A stretch of 64,000 bases of DNA from DATDAW01 sp036524675 (GTDB lineage: Bacteria > Verrucomicrobiota > Verrucomicrobiia > Chthoniobacterales > DASVRZ01): contig DATDBU010000027.1 of the NCBI GenBank assembly GCA_036524675.1, positions 3,297 to 67,296 on the forward strand. The letters are read 5' to 3'. Below the pieces are notes generated by a model. That model was not told where the DNA came from, did no database searches, and worked only from the letters and a program-made list of their open reading frames with translations. Below, in pieces: positions 58,006 to 64,000 of the stretch; position 1 is the stretch's first letter; every line of letters starts with the position of its first letter. The position numbers and the translations under genes were made by a program.

Positions 58006-58845
58006 TTGCAAACGTCAACGTCATTGAAGTCCAAGCTGCGCGACTTTGTGTATGCCTTACGCTATCGCGGCACACGCCGCGGCAAGGCATGTTTTATCCG
58101 TCGCGACACAGCGATCCATCGCGGTGTCGAGATCGGTGATGGGGCCTGTCTCGCCGGCTGTACCCTGTACCCCGGGACCCGTCTTGGCCGGAATACCCGC
58201 TTAGCTGATGGCGTACGGATCGGCAATAGCCAGATCGGCAATGAATGCCAGATCGAGACGGAATCCAGCATCTTTGATTCCGCGCTCGAGTCGTATATAG
58301 GCATTCAACCGCGATGCACTCTGGATCGGGTCACCCTTGGCTCCGATTCCTATCTTGCACGCGAAGTAGTCCTAAATGACGTCCATATCGGACGTTTCTG
58401 CTCAATTGGACCACGCACGTCCATCGGGGCTGGCGAACACCCCACTGATCTCATTAGTACCTCACCGGTCTTTTATTCCACGCGCAAACAATGCGGCATA
58501 GCCTTTGCGCCTGAAACGACCTTTGCTGAAAGACGCCCAGTGAAAATCGGCCACGATGTCTGGATCGGCGCCCACGTCTTTATCCGTGATGGTGTGACTA
58601 TTGGCAATGGCGCCATTGTCGCGGCCGGCGCCGTGGTAGCCAAAGATGTCCCAGCCTACACAATTGTCGGAGGCGTGCCCGCAAAGCCGATACGCGAGAG
58701 GTTTGCCGCTCCCGTCATCGACCGGCTTGAACGCCTGGCATGGTGGGCCTGGGACGCCGCGAAACTTGCCCGCGCCCAGTCATGCATCGCTCAAAACAAC
58801 CCGGCTAAATTTCTCGATTGGGCCGAAAGCCTGCGCGCCGCATGA
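58006..58845 (+). CDS. Hexapeptide-repeat acetyltransferase (LbH family)
   Basis: A protein of about 279 residues built of left-handed beta-helix repeats (VEIGDGACLAGCTLYPGTRLGRNTRLADGVRIGNSQIG...). A loop carries the catalytic histidine in GAGEHPTDLISTSPVFYS. VKIGHDVWIGAHVFIRDGVTIGNGAIVAAGAVVAKDVPAYTIVGGVPAKPI is the CatB/WbbJ-type signature. It likely O- or N-acetylates a sugar. A TTG at 58006 just after the previous stop is my choice; a TTG at 57976 would overlap the previous gene. Four-base overlap with the next gene. Confidence 0.82.
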   Translation: MQTSTSLKSKLRDFVYALRYRGTRRGKACFIRRDTAIHRGVEIGDGACLAGCTLYPGTRLGRNTRLADGVRIGNSQIGNECQIETESSIFDSALESYIGIQPRCTLDRVTLGSDSYLAREVVLNDVHIGRFCSIGPRTSIGAGEHPTDLISTSPVFYSTRKQCGIAFAPETTFAERRPVKIGHDVWIGAHVFIRDGVTIGNGAIVAAGAVVAKDVPAYTIVGGVPAKPIRERFAAPVIDRLERLAWWAWDAAKLARAQSCIAQNNPAKFLDWAESLRAA

Positions 58846-59768
58846 ACACACCGAAGCTCTCCGTCGTCGTTCCCGTTTTCAATGCCGGCCGCTATCTGAA
58901 TTACGCACTAGCAAGCCTGCAAAATCAGACCTTCTCCGATTTTGAGATCATTGCTGTGGACGACGGCTCTACTGACGACTCGAAGGCCATGCTGGATGCG
59001 CTCGGCGCCCGCGACCCACGCATCCGCGTCATTAGCCGGCCCAACACTGGCATCGTCGGCGCGCTCAACGACGGCCTGGCGGCCGCGCAGGGTGAGTTCA
59101 TCGCCCGGATGGATGCCGACGATTACTCTTTGCCTGAGAGATTCGAAAAGCAAATAGCCTTCCTTCGAGAGAATCCTAACTGTGTCTGTGTCGGCTCCGC
59201 CTTTCTCTACATTGACACCGAAGGTGGCCATCTCAAAGTCTGCGTCCGGCCCGGAAACCACGAGGACGTCGAGCGGGAACTTCTCTCAGGCAACGGCGGC
59301 GTCATCATTCATCCGTCCGCGATGTTTCGCCGCGCTGCGCTCGAGAAGGTCGGTTGCTATCGTGAAAAAGCGCAATGGATCGAGGACCTCGACCTTTACC
59401 TGCGCCTGGCTCGCGTGGGCACGTTGGCCAACGTCCCCGAGGTTCTCTTCCACTACCGCTTCCACGAACAAAGCGTGAATTTCACGCGCAATCAGGGACG
59501 CCACGAACGTATGCTTGCTATCCTTGCCGAGGCTTATGCCGAGCGGGGACTCTCCTTCAACGCCGCCAACTTTCCTTCCTCCGGTTTCAATACTGCCATC
59601 ACGCCCGACGACCTCCGCGACTTCGCCGTCACTTCACTGCGGTTTGGTAAAAATGGCCGCCCCTGGCACTACGTCTTCCGCGCCCTTCGCGCCGAACCTG
59701 CCTCCCGCGCCTCCTGGCGCACGGCCTCTTACGTGATCAAACACTATCTTGGGTTGCTTACCTGCTGA
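58842..59768 (+). CDS. Glycosyltransferase family 2
   Basis: A 308-residue inverting GT-A enzyme with textbook motifs: LSVVVPVFNAGRYLNYALASLQNQTFSDFEIIAVDDGSTDDS, then GEFIARMDADDYSLPERFEKQ (DxD as DADD) and the base region WIEDLDLYLRLAR (ED). No transmembrane spans, so it acts at the cytoplasmic membrane face as a peripheral enzyme. Its ATG overlaps the acetyltransferase stop as ATGA. Confidence 0.92.
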   Translation: MNTPKLSVVVPVFNAGRYLNYALASLQNQTFSDFEIIAVDDGSTDDSKAMLDALGARDPRIRVISRPNTGIVGALNDGLAAAQGEFIARMDADDYSLPERFEKQIAFLRENPNCVCVGSAFLYIDTEGGHLKVCVRPGNHEDVERELLSGNGGVIIHPSAMFRRAALEKVGCYREKAQWIEDLDLYLRLARVGTLANVPEVLFHYRFHEQSVNFTRNQGRHERMLAILAEAYAERGLSFNAANFPSSGFNTAITPDDLRDFAVTSLRFGKNGRPWHYVFRALRAEPASRASWRTASYVIKHYLGLLTC

Positions 59769-59776
59769 TTTCTGAC

Positions 59777-60745
59777 ATGAATCCGTTGCGAAAACTCGTG
59801 CATCGCACCATGGAGCTAAGCGGGCTCGATCGGAAGATTGACCCAAATGCGATTAATCGGCGGCTTGAAATGCGTGCCGCCCGCCACTTTCCCATAAGCT
59901 CCGCGGCGGATGCCAACAGCTGGATCCTCGAAGTAATCCGCGCCGGCAAGCCCGCTGCCCTCGGCAAACTCGGTTCCAGCGAATGCTGGACGCTGGCATG
60001 GCATCTTCAGTTAAAACGTTTCTACAAATACACGTGGGCGGCTCCAGCCTTCGGCGAGCTCGATCTTGCCGAACAATCCGGCGTGTTCCCCAACGACGAA
60101 CAGACGTTCCGCCGGTTTTGCGAAATATACCTCGAGCGTCTCCGCGTCTTCGATGGGCTTGCGGTCTGGCATAACGCTGGTGAAAGTGGGATCCTATCGC
60201 GCTATTGCCCGCACGCACGGCGCTTCCATATCCAAGCGTTGGAACCCTACTTTTTTTCGCCGCCATGGTCGTCGGCGCTTACTGGAAAACGCGTCCTTGT
60301 CGTGCACCCCTTCGAAAAGAGTATTAAGCAGCAGTTTGATCGCCGATCCCAACTTTGGCCCGCGCAATCTGGAATTCTTCCGGATTTTGAACTCGAATTC
60401 GTGAAGTCACCTTACGGCTTTTCAAAGACGAATTTTGCCGACTGGCCTGAAATGAACCGGTGGTTAGAAAGTCAGGTCGAGGCCTGCTTTCGCAAGAAGC
60501 CATTTGATGTTGCCCTCATCGGCTGCGGCGCGGCAGGCGTGCCCCTCGCGGGTTTTGTAAAACAACTGGGAGCCGTCGGGATTCACACCGGAGGCCCCAC
60601 CCAGCTCCTCTTTGGAATTCGTGGGCGACGTTGGGACCGAATGCCGAATTTTCAACAATTTCTCAACGCTGCATGGATCCGCCCCACGGACGAAGAAACT
60701 CCTGGAGAAGCCAGGAAAGTAGATAGCGGAGGCGGCTATTGGTAG
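59777..60745 (+). CDS. Unclassified, possibly GT-D-like glycosyltransferase
   Basis: A 322-residue soluble protein. PAALGKLGSSECWTLAWHL near residue 60 and the closing IHTGGPTQLLFGIRGRRWDRM resemble motifs of uncharacterised proteins in polysaccharide loci, some related to DUF1792/GT-D transferases (compare 'RxGDGE' and 'GGxxQxLFGIxGxRW'). The centre has KRVLVVHPFEKSIKQQF. I infer glycosyl transfer from context and these patterns only. The gene lies 8 bases after the GT2 gene. Confidence 0.55.
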   Translation: MNPLRKLVHRTMELSGLDRKIDPNAINRRLEMRAARHFPISSAADANSWILEVIRAGKPAALGKLGSSECWTLAWHLQLKRFYKYTWAAPAFGELDLAEQSGVFPNDEQTFRRFCEIYLERLRVFDGLAVWHNAGESGILSRYCPHARRFHIQALEPYFFSPPWSSALTGKRVLVVHPFEKSIKQQFDRRSQLWPAQSGILPDFELEFVKSPYGFSKTNFADWPEMNRWLESQVEACFRKKPFDVALIGCGAAGVPLAGFVKQLGAVGIHTGGPTQLLFGIRGRRWDRMPNFQQFLNAAWIRPTDEETPGEARKVDSGGGYW

Positions 60746-60760
60746 GCCGGCACGATCAGG

Positions 60761-61771
60761 ATGACTTCGCCAGATCACAAAATCGCACTCTTCACCGCTT
60801 GGTTTGGCGGGTGGAAAGGCTGGATCAACCTCCACCTCGAGACTTGCGCGCGCAACCCCGGAGTCACTTGGTTTTTTCTTCACGACCAACCCTCCCTGCC
60901 CGCCAACCGGCCTCCCAATGTCCGCTTTGTGCGGACCTCCCTCGCCGATATTGCCCTGCGATATGAGCGGCTCACCGGCCGCCCGATTCGATTGGCCGTG
61001 CCCTACAAGGCCTGCGATTTGAAGCCGCTGTTCGGCCCGCTCTTCCCCGAACTCCTCGCGGGTTACTCTTGGTGGGGATACTGCGACAACGACCTGCTCT
61101 GCGGCGACATAGGGCGCTTCGTCACGGCCGGAGACCTCTCGCATTACGATGTCATTACCTCCCATGTCTGCACCATCATCGGCCAGTTCACAATCTTCCG
61201 GGGTCTCGACCTGCCGCGCCGCCTTTTCTTCGAGATTCCAGACATCGAGACACTTCTCGCCGACCCGGAATATCGGGGCATCGACGAACTGCTGATCGAC
61301 AAGGTCGCCTGCGCTCGCGAGGCAGGCGAAGGACTCCGTGTCTCACGCCGCATGCTTCAAGTATGGGAACGCCTCTATGAACCGTCCTGGGAAGAATGGG
61401 CTTCCAAGCTTGAATCCGGACGAAGAGGATCGCCCGTCGAAGTTCGTTTTCTAACGGGCGCCTGTGAATGGCGCGATGGACGGATCTTTCACGCAGCGAG
61501 CGGCACCGAAACCATGTTCTTTCATTTTCTGGAATGGAAACGGCGCTGGAGATTTCCACCTTATCCGTGGCCGCTTAAAGGCCTTGAGAGCATCCGTGTC
61601 GATGAACAGGGCTTCCACTTCCACTTCACCGCCCGCAATCGCCTGCAAAATTTGCGTCTTCGCTTCTGCTACGACATCCCCTTCCGCTTCACCCAGCCGG
61701 TGAAAAACGCTTTCGCGAAGGCCGTCCGCGGATGGCGCAAACTTCTGCGTGCGCTCCGGCCTGCCACATGA
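60761..61771 (+). CDS. DUF6625-like putative glycosyltransferase
   Basis: A 336-residue protein. IALFTAWFGGWKGWINLHLETCARNPGVTWFFLHD is followed by VPYKACDLKPLFGPLFPELLAGYSWWGYCDNDLLCGDI, with a DND metal motif, and HVCTIIGQFTIFR. These are characteristic of the DUF6625 group found in glycan loci. Residues 230-290 form a beta-rich tail. Its stop overlaps the next gene's ATG by 4 bases. The biochemical activity of the group is not known to me. Confidence 0.68.
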   Translation: MTSPDHKIALFTAWFGGWKGWINLHLETCARNPGVTWFFLHDQPSLPANRPPNVRFVRTSLADIALRYERLTGRPIRLAVPYKACDLKPLFGPLFPELLAGYSWWGYCDNDLLCGDIGRFVTAGDLSHYDVITSHVCTIIGQFTIFRGLDLPRRLFFEIPDIETLLADPEYRGIDELLIDKVACAREAGEGLRVSRRMLQVWERLYEPSWEEWASKLESGRRGSPVEVRFLTGACEWRDGRIFHAASGTETMFFHFLEWKRRWRFPPYPWPLKGLESIRVDEQGFHFHFTARNRLQNLRLRFCYDIPFRFTQPVKNAFAKAVRGWRKLLRALRPAT

Positions 61772-62928
61772 ACGCACTCCGCACGCTTGTTTACTTCGGT
61801 CACGTTCCCGAGGAGGGAGCTGGCAGTGCGATTATCGTTTATCGTCACCTCAGGCGCTTTGCCGCGTCCGGTTGGACGATCCGCATAGTTGCCGACTGGG
61901 GCCAGGATCACGGTATTTGCCGACGGCACGACTGGCCTGTTCTTCAGCTCAGCCACCGCAATAAATACTGGCCACCGTTCAACCCTGACCATGCGCTCTC
62001 CCGCGCCGTCAGAGCCTGGCTGTGGGCCAGAGAAGTACGCACCTGGTTGGGCAGCACGCGCCCGGACGCGGCCTTTACCTACCTCTCAGCCTTCAGTGAC
62101 ACACTGTCGCTCGCAGCCGCAGGTTTCGCGAAACGCTATCGTTTGCCGCTCGCCACAATCATTCACGACGACTCACGGTGCTTTGCGGACAGTCCGGCTG
62201 ATGGCGTCCGCGCCCATGCCCGCCGCCAATGGATCGTGGAAAACTCGACCAAAGCATGGTTCGCCTCCGAGAATCTTGCCGCGTGTTTCCAGCCCCCACC
62301 GGGCGTGGCCGACGTTTTACCCCCCATCCCGGAAGGCATCGCCCTCGACCCGACCAGCCGGATTGGCGTCCACGGGCCGCTGCTAGTCTATGCCGGCAAC
62401 TATTGGCCCCCTCAGCTTGTAACGCTTGCGCGTATCGCCGCCGCTGTGCGTCCCGTCGGTGCCCGTGTTGAGGCCGTAATTAAAGACGATCCAAAAGTAC
62501 AGACAACCTGTGCCGATGCGGGCATTTCCTGGCGCCCACCCTGGTCAAAAAATACCGACGCTCTGCGTTATTTCGCCACCGAAGCCTCGGCGATGCTCGT
62601 GAGCTACGGCGAGACTTCAGACGCCATGCCGTGGACGCGATCGAGCTTCCCGAGCAAGCTAATCGAATACTGCCATCTTGGCCTGCCCCTCGCCATTGTG
62701 GCGCCTGACGACACTGCGGTCGTCGCCTGGGCGAGAGAGCGTAGCTTCCCGGACGTATTTCGACCTAATGACGACGCAGGTCTGGCCCGTTATGCCAAAG
62801 CTCTGCGCGACCCCGCTTTTCGTAGTCAGCGCGGGGCTCTCAGCCGGCGCTTTGCGGAAAGCGAGTTCAATGCGGTCGCAATCCAGCGCAAGCTGCAAGA
62901 CAGCCTGATGATGCCTCTTGTAGCGTGA
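61768..62928 (+). CDS. Glycosyltransferase, GT-B fold
   Basis: The 386-residue protein opens TLVYFGHVPEEGAGSAIIVYRHLRRFAASGWTIRIVADWG, the N-terminal Rossmann strand and glycine-rich loop of GT-B enzymes. LLVYAGNYWPPQLVTLARIAAAV begins the donor half, and SFPSKLIEYCHLGLPLAIVAP contains the donor-site E (KLIEY). No membrane span. It follows the DUF6625-like gene with a 4-base overlap. The family (GT4-like) is fairly clear; linkage and donor are not. Confidence 0.8.
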   Translation: MNALRTLVYFGHVPEEGAGSAIIVYRHLRRFAASGWTIRIVADWGQDHGICRRHDWPVLQLSHRNKYWPPFNPDHALSRAVRAWLWAREVRTWLGSTRPDAAFTYLSAFSDTLSLAAAGFAKRYRLPLATIIHDDSRCFADSPADGVRAHARRQWIVENSTKAWFASENLAACFQPPPGVADVLPPIPEGIALDPTSRIGVHGPLLVYAGNYWPPQLVTLARIAAAVRPVGARVEAVIKDDPKVQTTCADAGISWRPPWSKNTDALRYFATEASAMLVSYGETSDAMPWTRSSFPSKLIEYCHLGLPLAIVAPDDTAVVAWARERSFPDVFRPNDDAGLARYAKALRDPAFRSQRGALSRRFAESEFNAVAIQRKLQDSLMMPLVA

Positions 62929-62944
62929 GATCTGACTAAACAAT

Positions 62945-63994
62945 ATGATCGAAGAAGTCCCAACTGCACCAAATGTCTATCTCATTTGCCCGCCGGGTCG
63001 AGATCAGGTGCAAGGATGGGGACAGCTTGCGAGTGCGTTACAGCGACGAAGGAATTTTCAGCATGTTCATTGGTCATCGCCAATGGGGAATGGAATTGAT
63101 GCACGTGCTATGAAGAGGATAAAACCTCGACTGGAGGCGGCAAGTATAGCAATTCGACGCCTCATGAAACCTAATACACTTTTTCACTTCATGTGGGGGG
63201 ACGAATGTATATCACGCTATCGCCCGAAACGTCGCTATATAGTAACGTTGCATCAGCCGCTGGAGAAATGGTCGGACAAAACAATCGTTTGGTGTAGAAA
63301 TGCAGGTGGAGTGCATACCCTTACCGAGCGCGAAGCCGAGTATCTGCGCCAGAAAGATCCGCGGATCAATGCACGCTGCATTCTGCATCCGATAGATACG
63401 GATTTTTGGAAATCAGCTCCGACATCCCCTTGCGCGCTCAAGAAGAAACTCGTGTTTACCGGTCAGTATTTGCGAAACACGAAAATGTTTTTTCGCGTCG
63501 TTAGAAAGCTGCTCGCGACGAGAATCGACGTCGAAGTCGAAATGCTATTGCATAGCAATATGCCCTTGCTGAGCGAGTATGAGCCTTTTCCTCACGGTTT
63601 CAGAACGGTAGGTCCATTTTCAGCGGGAGAATTGAGAGATTTTCTTCAGCAAGCCTGGGCCATGTTTATGCCTTATGACAATGTTGCCGCCAGCAATTCG
63701 ATTGTGGAAGCCCTGGCCTGCGGCACGCCCGTCTTCACGACCCGGGTGGGGGGTATGCCATCCTATTCGCTGGGCGGAATGGTACTTTTTGACAACAACG
63801 ACGATGACACTGCTTTCGCTGAATTGTACCGATGCCTTGATGATGCCGATTGGCGAAACCAGCTATCGAGAGCAGCCAGGGAAGCGGCGTGCCAGCACTT
63901 GGATTCGGCTAAAATAGCGGCCGAGTTAGACGATTTTTACCATCATGTTGCCCATCGACTTACGCAAAAAATGCAGTTTGAGACTATGCCCTGA
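62945..63994 (+). CDS. Glycosyltransferase, GT4
   Basis: A complete 349-residue GT-B protein ending 6 bases from the window edge. VTLHQPLEKWSDKTIVWCRNAGGVHTLTEREAEYL, then KLVFTGQYLRNTKMFFRVVRKLL starts the donor domain. VGPFSAGELRDFLQQAWAMFMPYDNVAASNSIVEALACGTPVFTTRVGGMPSY carries the GT4 EALACG motif (E of SIVEALACG). Base composition is clearly more AT-rich and codon use less GC-biased than in the three genes before it, suggesting separate acquisition. The locus probably continues beyond the window. Confidence 0.88.
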   Translation: MIEEVPTAPNVYLICPPGRDQVQGWGQLASALQRRRNFQHVHWSSPMGNGIDARAMKRIKPRLEAASIAIRRLMKPNTLFHFMWGDECISRYRPKRRYIVTLHQPLEKWSDKTIVWCRNAGGVHTLTEREAEYLRQKDPRINARCILHPIDTDFWKSAPTSPCALKKKLVFTGQYLRNTKMFFRVVRKLLATRIDVEVEMLLHSNMPLLSEYEPFPHGFRTVGPFSAGELRDFLQQAWAMFMPYDNVAASNSIVEALACGTPVFTTRVGGMPSYSLGGMVLFDNNDDDTAFAELYRCLDDADWRNQLSRAAREAACQHLDSAKIAAELDDFYHHVAHRLTQKMQFETMP

Positions 63995-64000
63995 GATGAA

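Overview
The window looks like chromosomal DNA from a GC-rich Gram-negative soil bacterium. The nearest fit I can argue is Verrucomicrobia (Spartobacteria/Chthoniobacter-like). This rests on an LPS-type ABC exporter, a TonB-plug-like exported protein, a mixture of housekeeping genes with royal-jelly/SMP-30 propellers and DUF-type sugar proteins, weak Shine-Dalgarno use, and intergenic inverted repeats built from short tandem words. This is inference; no rRNA, tRNA or CRISPR was recognised.

Layout. 1-1.7 kb: the end of an unknown gene, then an IS66-family transposase relic that has cut the 5' part off a second unknown gene. 1.8-5.5 kb: a zinc alcohol dehydrogenase and two exported beta-propeller proteins. 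5.6-9.0 kb: a very large TIR - transmembrane - WD40 protein. 9.2-16 kb (mostly minus strand): a WecG/TagA glycosyltransferase overlapping dihydropyrimidinase, a HAD phosphatase, an RES-type toxin-antitoxin pair, infC (ATT start, acidic repeat tail), Mn-type superoxide dismutase and a RarD-type permease. 15.9-20.4 kb: an A-type Fe-S carrier, HscB and HscA, with an ATPase + TOPRIM-like pair lodged between HscB and HscA. 20.5-31 kb: HupE/UreJ, glutathionyl-hydroquinone reductase, a tiny TonB-plug protein, an HDAC-like hydrolase, a MacA/MacB/permease exporter, a TIM-barrel epimerase, an S41 protease and a HerA-like ATPase.

31.4-64 kb is one long same-strand surface polysaccharide locus. Its first part makes a modified sugar: glucose-1-phosphate cytidylyltransferase, L-2-hydroxyglutarate oxidase family enzyme, NDP-sugar epimerase/dehydratase, C-methyltransferase, 3,5-epimerase, a homoserine-dehydrogenase-like SAF-domain oxidoreductase, a DUF4910 peptidase-like protein and an SDR, many joined by 1-4 bp overlaps. 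Next come two paralogous hexapeptide-repeat acyltransferases, a scar pseudogene, and an acyltransferase-FkbH-ACP module that probably activates a three-carbon acyl group. Then follow a Wzm/Wzt exporter whose ATPase has a C-terminal glycan-recognition extension, membrane acyltransferases, an FkbM methyltransferase, a GT10 fucosyltransferase-like enzyme and about ten more glycosyltransferases. Together these suggest synthesis, acyl/methyl decoration and export of an unusual O-antigen-like or exopolysaccharide glycan.

The strongest candidates for something undescribed are (i) the LbH-FkbH-ACP acylation module with the C-methyl CDP-sugar genes, (ii) the ATPase-TOPRIM pair inside the Fe-S chaperone cluster, and (iii) the TIR-WD40 protein. 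At least five intergenic sites also carry inverted pairs of short tandem-word repeats.
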